Shown: piece by piece, positions 1 through 8,702 of the stretch
How the letters are laid out: each line of letters starts with the position of its first letter
Numbering within the stretch: the first letter of the stretch is position 1
Assembly (NCBI RefSeq): GCF_047228825.1
Contig: NZ_JBFEGN010000008.1
Span: forward strand, 1 to 64,000
Direction: 5' to 3'
Length of the DNA stretch: 64,000 bases
Source: Siminovitchia sp047228825
GTDB lineage: Bacteria > Bacillota > Bacilli > Bacillales > Bacillaceae_C
The notes under the pieces: generated by a model
The model's database searches: none
What the model saw: the letters and a program-made list of their open reading frames with translations, nothing else
What the model was told of the DNA's origin: nothing
Program-made: the position numbers and the translations under genes

Positions 1-123
1 GATTCGTTCAAGGGTGCCTTTGTCGCTTTTCGCTTTCCCTCCACCTTTAGACGCGTTATTGGATCCGCATGCACTGATAAGAACCAAAAGGACGGCTGCC
101 AAAATGACAAAATATTTTTTCAT
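1..123 (-). CDS. Solute-binding lipoprotein, N-terminal fragment
   Basis: Only the first 41 codons lie in the window; the gene runs off the left edge. The start has a Lys-Lys N-region, a hydrophobic core of Ala, Leu and Val, and a lipobox ending LISAC near residue 19, so the mature protein should be lipid-anchored on the outer face of the membrane. A Gly/Ser/Lys-rich linker follows, then KGTLERI, which resembles the start of the mature domain of amino-acid ABC binding proteins. The ATG is preceded by an AAGGGGGAT ribosome binding site. The ABC assignment is an inference from this short stretch. Confidence 0.7.
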   Translation of the reverse strand, partial: MKKYFVILAAVLLVLISACGSNNASKGGGKAKSDKGTLERI

Positions 124-266
124 GATTATCCCCCTTGTTTGCTGTATTTTAGAAATTGTACGCGACTGCTTCTGCTCCTCATAAAATAGACATTCCTTTG
201 TATCATGCTTGAAAATTGCTGCTCCCCCAAAACAAGAAATCTGCCAGCTTTCGTCGTTCTTTGTCT

Positions 267-280
267 TGTAAGTGCTTACA
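267..280 (-). promoter_or_regulatory. cre-like (CcpA) site upstream of the lipoprotein gene
   Basis: TGTAAGCACTTACA on the minus strand matches the Bacillus cre consensus TGWAANCGNTNWCA except at one central base and is almost perfectly palindromic. It lies about 145 bp upstream of the lipoprotein start, so catabolite control of that gene is plausible. A chance match cannot be excluded. Confidence 0.4.
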
Positions 281-376
281 TTTATATTTCATTATAAATA
301 GTAAAAATGTAAAAAACATTATAAAACTTGTATGAATTTCACCGGGATGTCTTTATACAATTTGAATAAAAAATAA

Positions 377-402
377 GACAGGCAAAGAACCTGTCCAATT
401 TT
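377..402 (-). terminator. Terminator after PucR-type regulator
   Basis: Inverted repeat GACAGG / CCTGTC with a 7-base loop. T-rich runs on both sides mean it could stop transcription in both directions. It directly follows the regulator that ends at 406. Confidence 0.8.
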
Positions 403-405
403 TTC

Positions 406-2100
406 TCAAAGTACAAACCGGTCTTTATTTTGATTCATGCCGCTCATCCAAATTTTGATGCTGAAATCAAGCAAAAACAAATCATCCGGATTTGTTAAGG
501 AGAGGTTTGTCAGTGATTCAATTTTTCGGAGCCTATATAATAAAGATTGGCGATGCAAGTTCAAAACGCGGGCAGCTTGGCTTACATTTCCGGAGTTTTC
601 ATTATAGGCAATAAACGTATTAATCAAATCCATTTCTCTTTTTTGATCATATTCGATCAACGGGGAAAGTGTTGACATAGCAATTTCCCGCACTTCTTCA
701 TTTTTCGATAAGTTTAAAATAAGCCGGCTGATCCGGGTATTGTCAAAATGGTAGCGCTTCCCGATCCCTTTTTGCTTTCTTCCGACTTCCAAGGCGGAAA
801 GTGCCTTTTGATAACTTCGGAAAAAAGTCATTTTCCCATCTTCATGCTTTCCAATTCCCCATGACACAATCAGCCCGGGAAGCAGTTTATTTAATCTGCG
901 CTCCACATGGTCCAGAAACTGATTGATCGTTCCATTCGAAGACGATTGGGATGCGAAATCGGTTGTCTCCAGGAATATGACCAGTTTATCCTCTTCCTGA
1001 GCATACATCACGTTCCGATGAATCGATTGGCCGGCATCGGCCAGTTCACTCTCAATATACGTCATCATGCTTTCAAACCACGAATGCTTTGTTTCATGAT
1101 TGGTCCCGCCATCTTCATAAAAAAGAGTCTCCAAATTTTCCGGATAACCAATAATGCATTCATATTTTAAGTCAATATCAAAACCGAGATTCCGCGCCTT
1201 CTCCCGTAACGTTTCCACTTCCGGCTCTTCTTCTCCCGTTAACCCGATCACAAATTCATTCTGCAAAAGCGCCTTATTTTCTGCAATGGCCGTCTCACTC
1301 GTCAACCAAAGTGCAGAAACCATAACAGCCTGTTCAATAATATTGACTTCTCTTAATCTCATCTTATAGGTTGGAGGGGCAACGATAAAAAAAACACCTT
1401 GATCTTGTTCACTGGATTGAATGTTCATGTGAAACAATTGAACTTCCTTGCCGATTGTCCTATTTAACTTGGAAAAAATCGGATGATGCGACTCCTCGGC
1501 ATCGTTATTTTCTTTCATACTTTTCCACAAGCGGCGAACTTGGTGAATATTGGCGGAACCAGCTGCAACATGCCCTTTGTTGTTTACAACAAGTACCGGG
1601 AGCCCCAATTCTTTCTCAACGACACGAATAATTTCCGCAAAAGGCTGCTTCGTTAAAAACATTTCAATCAGCTGCTGCTGGAATTCTTTTAATCTGATCA
1701 GTTCATCGTGTTGAATATGGTTAATGGCGCTTGTCACTTCGTGTATGATATCTGCGAATCGAATTTCCCACGGCAAATCCAAAAGAACAAAATGATTTTT
1801 CTCTGCAAACTGGGTGATTTCTTCCGGTATTCTATTAATATAGTGGCCTGTGGCAATCGCCAAGGCGGATGCACCAGACTCGTAAACGTCTTTGCAAAAA
1901 TCAAAAAAAGACTGCATATTCGTATAACAGCCAATGCCTGTTGTTAAAACCAGCTCATTCTCCCTGACAAAATTTTCTACGGGACTTTCAATGACGGACA
2001 CCCATTCCACTGATTTTTGACTGATGACGCCTTTCCCAGAAATAACCTTTGCAGTCTCGAAAATGGGAAACTTTAATACCTCTTCCAATAACAGATTCAA
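406..2100 (-). CDS. PucR-family transcriptional regulator
   Basis: 564 aa. The N-terminal PucR domain covers about residues 5-125, with the typical stretches VSVIESP and ENELVLTTG. A GGDEF-like middle region follows, and a C-terminal PucR helix-turn-helix (about 500-550) carries LNLHRQSLLYRLRKIE. The start is TTG after a strong GGGGGAGGG site. It lies 40 bp downstream of the threonine/serine dehydratase gene on the same strand and ends at a terminator, so the two are probably cotranscribed and the regulator may respond to that enzyme's substrate or product. Family members control purine, proline, GABA or other amino-compound catabolism; the effector here is unknown. Confidence 0.85.
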   Translation of the reverse strand: MNLLLEEVLKFPIFETAKVISGKGVISQKSVEWVSVIESPVENFVRENELVLTTGIGCYTNMQSFFDFCKDVYESGASALAIATGHYINRIPEEITQFAEKNHFVLLDLPWEIRFADIIHEVTSAINHIQHDELIRLKEFQQQLIEMFLTKQPFAEIIRVVEKELGLPVLVVNNKGHVAAGSANIHQVRRLWKSMKENNDAEESHHPIFSKLNRTIGKEVQLFHMNIQSSEQDQGVFFIVAPPTYKMRLREVNIIEQAVMVSALWLTSETAIAENKALLQNEFVIGLTGEEEPEVETLREKARNLGFDIDLKYECIIGYPENLETLFYEDGGTNHETKHSWFESMMTYIESELADAGQSIHRNVMYAQEEDKLVIFLETTDFASQSSSNGTINQFLDHVERRLNKLLPGLIVSWGIGKHEDGKMTFFRSYQKALSALEVGRKQKGIGKRYHFDNTRISRLILNLSKNEEVREIAMSTLSPLIEYDQKREMDLINTFIAYNENSGNVSQAARVLNLHRQSLLYRLRKIESLTNLSLTNPDDLFLLDFSIKIWMSGMNQNKDRFVL

Positions 2101-2140
2101 CGTTCACCCTCCCCCATAATGTGATATAAGGCAATATGCA

Positions 2141-3151
2141 CTATTTCCGTTGATAGTCTTGAATCACATTTGAAATAACAGAGAGATCCACATTATTTCC
2201 GGTGATAATCGTTCCTGCCTTCATGCCTGCCAAATCTATCTTTCTATTCAGCAATGCTGCAACTCCGGTAGCTGCAGCCCCCTCTACAATCATCCGGTGT
2301 TCGGCCGCCATAAAGCCCATTGCTTCGGCAATTTCTTCTTCCGATACCAGTACAAAATCATCTACCAGATTTTTGGCAATCTCAAAAGTATACGCATTGT
2401 TGAGCCCAATTCCTCCAAGCAAACTATCCGCAAGCGTGGGCTGTTCCTTCAGGATCACAGGCTTTCCGGCCCGGATACTCTCATACATGACGGGAGAACG
2501 CTCCATCGATACGCCAATCATTTTCATTTTCGGATTATATGACTTTAAAGCGGTTGCAATACCGGCAAACAGTCCCCCTCCGGATATCGGTATCACGGCA
2601 ACTTCAATGTCTGGTTCCTCTTCTGCCATTTCGATGCCAATCGTCCCCTGTCCGGCGATAATATCGGGGTCGTCAAACGGCTTAATCACCGTTACACCGT
2701 TTTTTTCCTCCAATTCATAGCAGTATTTTTCTGCATCATCCTGCCCTTCCCCGACGATTTCAATCCGTGCCCCTGCCAACCGTATGGCGTCCACTTTTGC
2801 TTTTGGAACACGATTTGAAATGCAAACGGTTGCAGAAATCCCCATTTTTTTCGCCACATAGGCAACTGCCAGTCCGTGGTTCCCAGTAGAAAAAGTGGCG
2901 ACTCCACGCTTTTTTTCTTCATTTGACAATTGCAAAATTTTATTCGCGGCACCCCTTACTTTAAAAGCGCCAATTTCATGGTAGTTTTCAAGTTTCAAAT
3001 ATACGGGTGAACCGAGTTGATCCGAAAGCTGGATGGATTGGATAAACGGTGTAGGTTTTACAATTTGATAGACTCGCCTTTTAGCTTCAAAAATCTGTTG
3101 GAGTGTCACGTGTTTCCCTGCGGAAGTATGAAGTGTTTCTGTCTTTCCCAA
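2141..3151 (-). CDS. Threonine/serine dehydratase (PLP-dependent)
   Basis: 336 aa from a TTG start at 3151 preceded by AAAGGAGG. An upstream ATG at 3238 would add 29 residues with no ribosome binding site and no homologous character, so I reject it. Fold-type II PLP enzyme: KLENYHEIGAFKVRGA holds the Schiff-base lysine, STGNHG binds the substrate carboxylate, and SGGGLFAG is the phosphate-binding loop. There is no C-terminal ACT domain, so it resembles the catabolic type or serine racemase/threonine deaminase rather than feedback-inhibited IlvA. It deaminates L-threonine to 2-oxobutanoate or serine to pyruvate. NhaC lies upstream behind a terminator and the PucR regulator downstream. Confidence 0.85.
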   Translation of the reverse strand: MGKTETLHTSAGKHVTLQQIFEAKRRVYQIVKPTPFIQSIQLSDQLGSPVYLKLENYHEIGAFKVRGAANKILQLSNEEKKRGVATFSTGNHGLAVAYVAKKMGISATVCISNRVPKAKVDAIRLAGARIEIVGEGQDDAEKYCYELEEKNGVTVIKPFDDPDIIAGQGTIGIEMAEEEPDIEVAVIPISGGGLFAGIATALKSYNPKMKMIGVSMERSPVMYESIRAGKPVILKEQPTLADSLLGGIGLNNAYTFEIAKNLVDDFVLVSEEEIAEAMGFMAAEHRMIVEGAAATGVAALLNRKIDLAGMKAGTIITGNNVDLSVISNVIQDYQRK

Positions 3152-3258
3152 TATTAGCCCTCCTTTAAGTACTTTCAGCTTGATGTTTTCCTGAATATTA
3201 ATAATACTATCACAAGAAGTGTGAAATTTATAAACCATTTTTTTGCTTAAGAGCCGTG

Positions 3259-3310
3259 AAAAATAAAAGGCTGCCGGAAGAGTCAGTTTTCGCTGACTTT
3301 CCGAACAGCC
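3259..3310 (-). terminator. Terminator overlapping the nhaC stop codon
   Basis: A long stem (GGCTG..GTCAG / CTGAC..CAGCC, with minor mismatches) closes on the loop CGAAAA and is followed on the minus strand by TTTTATTTTTC. The nhaC TGA stop lies inside the stem, so the last codons double as terminator sequence. Confidence 0.85.
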
Positions 3311-4728
3311 AAATTGAATTTGTAATCCTCTTTATTCTGTCTGGGTTCTGAGTAATCTTTCCTGGCAATGGAAATATCCAAATAGCCGTAGATGATATTG
3401 ATGACAGGCACGAGAAAAGCAAAAAAGATGAACGGAATAAATGCCGTTGCCTTTACGCCCAAGACCTGTGTGGCAAAAATGGACGGTACACTCCATGGGA
3501 TAAGTGTAATTCCCACCGTACCGGCGGCTTCCACGCATCTGGACAGGTTTTTCGTATCCAATCCCCGTTCTTTAAACTTATCGCGGAATGTTCTGGCCGG
3601 CAAGATGATGGACAAATATTGCTCGCCGCTTGCCAAGCCGACTAAAAACGTTGATGAAATGGTGGACAGAATCAGTGAACCGGTGCTCCTGATTTTGTGC
3701 GCCACCGCATCGATTATTCTTTTGAATGCCCCGGTGCCGTCCAATATTCCGCCCAATCCTGTTGCCAGTACAACCAGCCCGATCGTCGGAAGCATGGATG
3801 TGATGCCGCCGCGGTTCAACAATGAATCTATCGTTTCTACGCCTGTATCAACCGTATAACCGTCGGTCATCACGTTCACAATTTGGGTGATACTGCTTCC
3901 CTGGACAAAAAACGCAATCAAGGCACCCAGCGCACTGATAAAAATCAATGAAGGGACAGCGGGAAGGCGCTTGTAAACAACATAAAAAGTAAGCAAAGGC
4001 AAAATCAGGAGCAGCGGATTGATCAGAAAGAGCTTGTCCAGCCCCTGCATGATCTCCTGGACTTTTCCATCAGTTGCTGCCCCGGCCGAATAATTGAGGC
4101 CGACAACCCAATACAGTATAAGGGAAATGGCAAATGCCGGAACTGTATCCCAAAGCATATGGCGGATATGGCTGAACAGATCCGTATCAGCCATAACCGG
4201 TGCAATATTGGTCGTGTCTGACAAAGGTGACAGCTTATCCCCCAAAAAGGCACCGGAAATGACCGCACCGGCAACAATGGCCGCAGGAAAGCCCAGGCCT
4301 TCCCCTATTGCCATCAAGGCAAGACCCACCGTTGCAATGGAAGTGAGCGAGCTTCCAAGTGTCATGGAAACAATCCCCGTAATAAAAGCGACCGCAGGCA
4401 GAAAAATTTTCGGGCTGAGAATTCCCAGGCCATAATAGATAATGGTAGGAATTACACCGCCCAGAATCCATGTACCAATGATTATGCCGATAAGAAAAAG
4501 GATGAAAATGGCAGGCAGAGCCCGGGCCACCCCTTGAGCAATGAACTTTTCAAGCTCTGCCCATTTGAATCCTGCCATCATTCCGACAGTGGCAGTGGCA
4601 ATGATGCCCCCCAGTAAAGGAATGAACATGCCCGCATCCCATTTGAAGATGGACAATGCCGCCAACAGGGTCAGTATGACAATTGGGGCCCATGCATAGT
4701 ATAAGTTCAACTGTTTATGAGAATTCAT
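3283..4728 (-). CDS. nhaC: Na+/H+ antiporter NhaC family
   Basis: 481 aa polytopic membrane protein with roughly 11-12 hydrophobic segments. NhaC-family landmarks are visible: LGGVIP, GSSLTSIATVG, GAFLGDKLSPLSDTTNIAP and GTVGITLIPWSVPS near the C-terminus. It should exchange Na+ for H+ or, as for some Bacillus relatives, couple Na+ to an organic anion (malate/lactate type). The ATG at 4728 follows GGAGG. The gene stands alone between the thioesterase operon and a strong terminator, so its own promoter probably lies in the AT-rich gap 4729-4823. The transported substrate cannot be read from sequence. Confidence 0.88.
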   Translation of the reverse strand: MNSHKQLNLYYAWAPIVILTLLAALSIFKWDAGMFIPLLGGIIATATVGMMAGFKWAELEKFIAQGVARALPAIFILFLIGIIIGTWILGGVIPTIIYYGLGILSPKIFLPAVAFITGIVSMTLGSSLTSIATVGLALMAIGEGLGFPAAIVAGAVISGAFLGDKLSPLSDTTNIAPVMADTDLFSHIRHMLWDTVPAFAISLILYWVVGLNYSAGAATDGKVQEIMQGLDKLFLINPLLLILPLLTFYVVYKRLPAVPSLIFISALGALIAFFVQGSSITQIVNVMTDGYTVDTGVETIDSLLNRGGITSMLPTIGLVVLATGLGGILDGTGAFKRIIDAVAHKIRSTGSLILSTISSTFLVGLASGEQYLSIILPARTFRDKFKERGLDTKNLSRCVEAAGTVGITLIPWSVPSIFATQVLGVKATAFIPFIFFAFLVPVINIIYGYLDISIARKDYSEPRQNKEDYKFNLAVRKVSEN

Positions 4729-4823
4729 GGAGACCTCCAGTTTTTCTGAAAAAAATAAAGAGAATTATATTATACAACGACTTAGTCTATTTCAGTTGAA
4801 TTGACGTCTTTCCAAAAGGTTTC

Positions 4824-5243
4824 TTATTTTTCAATAATCATGACGGAAGAAACAGCATTCCCCGCTTTTTTATCGTTCTGTACCAATTCCGCCGTTAAGT
4901 AGGCCACCTTTTTTCCGAGCCTTTCAACGACAGCGTACACTTCCACTGTTCCGGGAAAAACCGGCCGGTGAAAGGTTGTATGTAAATCAATCGAAGCAAA
5001 GGTCTGGCCTTCCTTCAGCAGCGACGAAATGGCATACGCCATCATGATATCCGCCGCCGAAGCAAGGTATCCGCCCATTGTCACTCCGAGTCCATTCAGG
5101 AATTTTTCGTCCACTTCCCAAATCCCTTTTGCTTTTCCATCCTTCGCAAAAACAGTTTGAATCTGCAGGGTGAGATCACAATTCGGAGGGGTGGCTTTGT
5201 TGTTGGCCACCTCCATCAGATCTATTGTATCATGTTTGTTCAT
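4824..5243 (-). CDS. Hotdog-fold thioesterase, PaaI-like
   Basis: 139 aa, one hotdog domain. GVTMGGYLASAADIMMAYA matches the conserved HGG/D helix of PaaI-type acyl-CoA thioesterases, with TMGG in place of HGG, and TTFHRPVFPGTVEVYA is the central strand pair. Relatives hydrolyse aryl- or short acyl-CoA esters in the cytosol. It is the last gene of a five-gene operon, 39 bp after phenylalanine dehydrogenase, so phenylacetyl-CoA (or another arylacetyl-CoA) is a reasonable guess for its substrate, for release of free CoA. The ATG has GGAAGGGAG upstream. Family call firm, substrate inferred. Confidence 0.75.
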   Translation of the reverse strand: MNKHDTIDLMEVANNKATPPNCDLTLQIQTVFAKDGKAKGIWEVDEKFLNGLGVTMGGYLASAADIMMAYAISSLLKEGQTFASIDLHTTFHRPVFPGTVEVYAVVERLGKKVAYLTAELVQNDKKAGNAVSSVMIIEK

Positions 5244-5282
5244 CCAGACTTCTCCCTTCCAATGTTCGCGCTTTCAAATCAC

Positions 5283-6425
5283 TCATTCTTTAATATTCCA
5301 CTTTGGCTTGCGGCCCCTTGTAAAAAAGCTGTTGCGGTTCCGTTGGTCTTCAATCGTCTTTTGGCATTTTCGGTTTGCTGCTTCCACCGTCGTGATGCAG
5401 TCAAGATCAGCCTGTTTAAAAATTTCCAGGAGGGAGCGGTATATTTCTTTCGTTTTGAGCAATACCCGTTCCTTATTCGGTCCATACAGTTCGTCAGCTA
5501 CCTGGATCAGCCCGCCGGCATTGACAATATAATCAGGCGCATAAAGAATTCCCTTTTCTTCCAGCAACTTTGCATGATGGTCACTGAGGAGCTGGTTGTT
5601 TGCAGATCCCACAATGGCTTTTACTTTTAACCGGGGAATCGTTTCGTCATTGATCACGCCGCCCAGCGCACAGGGGACGAACACATCGGCATCCACACTG
5701 TAAATCTCATCGCTTTTTACAATCGTTACCGAGCCGCCCAGTTCTTTTGATTTTTCTTTGATGGATTTCAGGACATGTTCATGAATGTCTGTTACAAATA
5801 AATTGGCGCCGGCTTCAAGTAATTGTTCCGCCACCTTATATCCTACTTTCCCCAACCCCTGGATGGCGTATGTTTTTCCGGAAAGGTGATCACTGCCGAA
5901 CAAATACTTGTTCGTCGCTTTCAGTGCATAGACAACCCCTTGTGAAGTCGGAATGGATGAATCGCCGCTTCCGCCGTATTGTTCGGGAATGCCGTTAATA
6001 AAATTCGTCTCTTTCAATGCGTGGACGAAATCATCCATTGTCGTTCCCATGTCTGTACCCGTATAGAATCTTCCATTCAGGGAGTCTACGAATTGGCCGA
6101 ACGCCCGGAACAAAGCCGGTGATTTGTCTTTTTCCGGATTGCCGATAATGACCGCTTTCCCGCCGCCAAAGTCGAGACCGGCAGCTGCGCATTTATACGT
6201 CATCCCTTCTGACAGGCGAAGGACGTCTTTAAGTGCCTCGTCCACGCTTGCATAAGGATACATCCGGGTCCCTCCCAGTGCCGGACCGAGCGTTGTATCA
6301 TGAATCGCGATGATTGCCCGCAGGCCGGAGGCCGGATCGTTGCAAAAGACGACTTGCTCATGGTTGGCCATTTTTTGAAAAATATCTTCATTGCCGATTG
6401 ATGACTTTTCAAGCTGTTTTGCCAT
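5283..6425 (-). CDS. Phenylalanine dehydrogenase (NAD+)
   Basis: 380 aa. Oxidatively deaminates L-phenylalanine to phenylpyruvate with NAD+. The catalytic region has GPALGGTRMYPY, MTYKCAAAGLDFGGGKAV (both active-site lysines) and YTGTDMGTTMDDF; the Rossmann domain has GLGKVG around residue 200; NAGGLIQVADELYGPN is conserved in the C-terminal half. Length and the GTDMGT, GGSGDSSIPT and RNSFF..KPKW segments are those of Lysinibacillus/Bacillus phenylalanine dehydrogenases, not of leucine dehydrogenase (which has AEDVGTT). It is fourth in an operon with 2-oxo acid dehydrogenase E1/E2 genes that could use its keto-acid product. ATG with GGAGG at the usual spacing. Confidence 0.85.
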   Translation of the reverse strand: MAKQLEKSSIGNEDIFQKMANHEQVVFCNDPASGLRAIIAIHDTTLGPALGGTRMYPYASVDEALKDVLRLSEGMTYKCAAAGLDFGGGKAVIIGNPEKDKSPALFRAFGQFVDSLNGRFYTGTDMGTTMDDFVHALKETNFINGIPEQYGGSGDSSIPTSQGVVYALKATNKYLFGSDHLSGKTYAIQGLGKVGYKVAEQLLEAGANLFVTDIHEHVLKSIKEKSKELGGSVTIVKSDEIYSVDADVFVPCALGGVINDETIPRLKVKAIVGSANNQLLSDHHAKLLEEKGILYAPDYIVNAGGLIQVADELYGPNKERVLLKTKEIYRSLLEIFKQADLDCITTVEAANRKCQKTIEDQRNRNSFFTRGRKPKWNIKE

Positions 6426-6452
6426 TTTCTTTTTCCTCCGTTCAATTATTTG

Positions 6453-7697
6453 CTAGACAAGCTCCAGCATTAATTTTTTAGGATTTTCAATCAGGGATTT
6501 AAACCGGTTGGTAAAAGCGATCGCTGTACCGCCATCGGCGACACGGTGGTCAAATGTCATCGTTACATTCATGATGGAACGGATGACGATCTCATCATTT
6601 TCATTTACGACAGGCATCTTTTTCGTTTTGTGGAATGCCATGAGACCGGTTTCAGGATAATTGATGATCGGTGTGGCGCCAATGCTTCCCATTGGCCCTA
6701 CATTGCTGATCGTAAACGTGCTGCCTGTGATTTCCTTTACCGTCAATTTGTTCTCTTTCGCTTTTTGTGTCAGTTCCTTCATTTCCCGATGAATGACGCG
6801 GAGCGATTTTTTATCCGCATCGCGGATAACCGGAACGATCAAGCCTTCCTCCGCATCGGCGGCAATGCCCATGTGCACCGATTTTCCGAGGCGGATTACT
6901 TCATTTTCTTCATCCAGTTTGGCATTGAACACCGGGTATTCTTTTAACGCGATGGCCAGCACCTTAATGAAAAAGGCGGCAACAGAAATATTTTCATCCA
7001 TTGCTTTCAGCTCTTTGCGGAAATGGAGCAGTTCGGTCATGTCGACTTCCTCAAAATGACAAACATGGGGGATCGTAAAGAGCGACTGGCTCATTTTCAT
7101 CGCGATTTGCTTGCGGCGGCCTTTGAATGGAATCGTGTCAAATTGTTCCTCGGACTGTGGTGCAGTTTCTTTTTCCGCGGCTTGCGTTTCTTCCGGGACG
7201 GACACTGCTTCCGTTCGGCCGTGATCCCTTTCTTTTACATACCGGAGAACGTCTTCGACCGTTATCCGCCCCCCGCGTCCCGTTCCTTCGACAAGTGCAA
7301 TATCCACGTCATGTTCCCTGGCCACTTTTCTTGTATAAGGAGCGGCCTTCACCCTTTTAAGCGGATCTTGCCTGGGTTTTTCCATAATCATTGATTTTTG
7401 TATCGGAATGGCTGATATGGCCCCCTCTTTTTTTGCATTGAAAGGAGCTGGATCTGAACCTTGTTCAGATGCGATGGTCAAAATCGTTGTTCCGACCGGA
7501 ATCGTTTTTCCGATATCAACCAAAATTTCCTTGACGGTGCCGTTGGCCGGTGATGTCAATTCCGCTACCATTTTTTCTGTCTGGACCTCGACTAGCGGCT
7601 GGTCAACAGTGACAGTGTCGCCTTCTTTCACCAGATACGATATGATATCCCCTTCTGTCATTCCTTCGCCAATATCATGCAATTTTACCTCGATCAT
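6453..7697 (-). CDS. 2-oxo acid dehydrogenase E2 (dihydrolipoamide acyltransferase)
   Basis: 414 aa. One N-terminal lipoyl domain (about 1-80) with lipoyl-lysine K42 in VQTEKMVAEL, a peripheral-subunit-binding domain (about 118-152, with AAPYTRKVAREHDVD), and a C-terminal acyltransferase domain with the active-site motif DHRVADGG near residue 380. It forms the core that passes the acyl group to CoA. Chain type and single lipoyl domain fit branched-chain or aryl keto-acid complexes as well as pyruvate complexes. It follows E1beta by 12 bp and precedes phenylalanine dehydrogenase by 27 bp. The ATG has AAGGAGG. No E3 gene is present, so E3 must come from elsewhere. Confidence 0.9.
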   Translation of the reverse strand: MIEVKLHDIGEGMTEGDIISYLVKEGDTVTVDQPLVEVQTEKMVAELTSPANGTVKEILVDIGKTIPVGTTILTIASEQGSDPAPFNAKKEGAISAIPIQKSMIMEKPRQDPLKRVKAAPYTRKVAREHDVDIALVEGTGRGGRITVEDVLRYVKERDHGRTEAVSVPEETQAAEKETAPQSEEQFDTIPFKGRRKQIAMKMSQSLFTIPHVCHFEEVDMTELLHFRKELKAMDENISVAAFFIKVLAIALKEYPVFNAKLDEENEVIRLGKSVHMGIAADAEEGLIVPVIRDADKKSLRVIHREMKELTQKAKENKLTVKEITGSTFTISNVGPMGSIGATPIINYPETGLMAFHKTKKMPVVNENDEIVIRSIMNVTMTFDHRVADGGTAIAFTNRFKSLIENPKKLMLELV

Positions 7698-7709
7698 TCA
7701 AATCCCTCC

Positions 7710-8702
7710 TTAAAAATGGATGACTTTGTCGATTGCTTCCTTGACACGTGCAGGCGTCGGCACATAATGTTCTTCCAAAGCCCAAAATGGAACATGGACG
7801 TCCGCTCCGGTGACCCTTTCGATCGGAGCTTTCATATATAGGAAAGAGGTATCATTGATGATCGAAACAACATCGTTGCCAAGTCCGCCTGTGCCGTGTG
7901 CTTCATGGACGATGACGCAACGGCCCGTCTTTTGGACCGATTCGGCGATAATATCTTTGTCAATCGGATATAATGTCCGCAAATCGATCACATCACAGGT
8001 AATGCCTTCTTGCTCCGCCTGCTCTGCAGCTTTCATGGCGATCGGCATCATCGCTCCCCAGGCGATGATGGTCATATCTTCCCCTTCTTTTAACCGGGCC
8101 CCTTTTCCGATTTCCACCGTATATTTTCCCTCCGGCACCTCTCCCCTTACCGAGCGGTACAGGCGCAGGGATTCCAGGAACAGGACCGGATCGGGATCTT
8201 CAATGGCAGATATAAGCAAGCCTTTGGCATCATACGGATTGGACGGGCAGACGACTTTGATTCCGGGCATATGGGTGAACAATGCCTCCACACTGTCCGA
8301 ATGGATTTCCGGGGCGCGGACCCCCGCTCCGTACGGGGCCCGGATCACCAGCGGCACGGTAAACTGCCCCATGGAACGATAGCGCATGCGTGTTGCGTGG
8401 GTCATAATCTGCTCATAGGCCGGGTAAACAAACCCCAAAAATTGGATTTCAGCGACAGGCTTCATGCCGTACATCGCCATCCCGATGGATGTCCCGATGA
8501 TTCCCGCTTCACTCAAAGGCGTATCAATCACCCGCTGTTCGCCAAATTCTTCCTGGAGCCCATCCGTTGCCCGGAACACACCGCCGTTTTTTCCGACGTC
8601 CTCACCCAAAACGAGGACTTCCTCTCTTTCTCTCAGCATCGTGCGCAATCCGTCCGTAACCGCCTGAATCAGCGTCATTTGTTTCGTTTCGGCAGCAATC
8701 AT
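7710..8702 (-). CDS. 2-oxo acid dehydrogenase E1 beta subunit
   Basis: 330 aa. The N-terminal transketolase-like pyrimidine-binding domain contains LGEDVGKNGGVFRAT and RVIDTPLSEAGIIG, including the Glu that activates thiamine diphosphate. The C-terminal transketolase domain contains VIDLRTLYPID and VHEAHGTGGLG. It pairs with E1alpha to decarboxylate a 2-oxo acid and acylate the lipoyl group of E2. Its ATG overlaps the E1alpha stop by 4 bases (ATGA), which indicates translational coupling and equimolar synthesis. Confidence 0.92.
   Translation of the reverse strand: MIAAETKQMTLIQAVTDGLRTMLREREEVLVLGEDVGKNGGVFRATDGLQEEFGEQRVIDTPLSEAGIIGTSIGMAMYGMKPVAEIQFLGFVYPAYEQIMTHATRMRYRSMGQFTVPLVIRAPYGAGVRAPEIHSDSVEALFTHMPGIKVVCPSNPYDAKGLLISAIEDPDPVLFLESLRLYRSVRGEVPEGKYTVEIGKGARLKEGEDMTIIAWGAMMPIAMKAAEQAEQEGITCDVIDLRTLYPIDKDIIAESVQKTGRCVIVHEAHGTGGLGNDVVSIINDTSFLYMKAPIERVTGADVHVPFWALEEHYVPTPARVKEAIDKVIHF

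Noticed and set aside
2202..2720. 172-aa ORF antisense to the dehydratase and similar long antisense ORFs elsewhere
   Set aside because: Shadow frames of real genes; no domain or translation signals.
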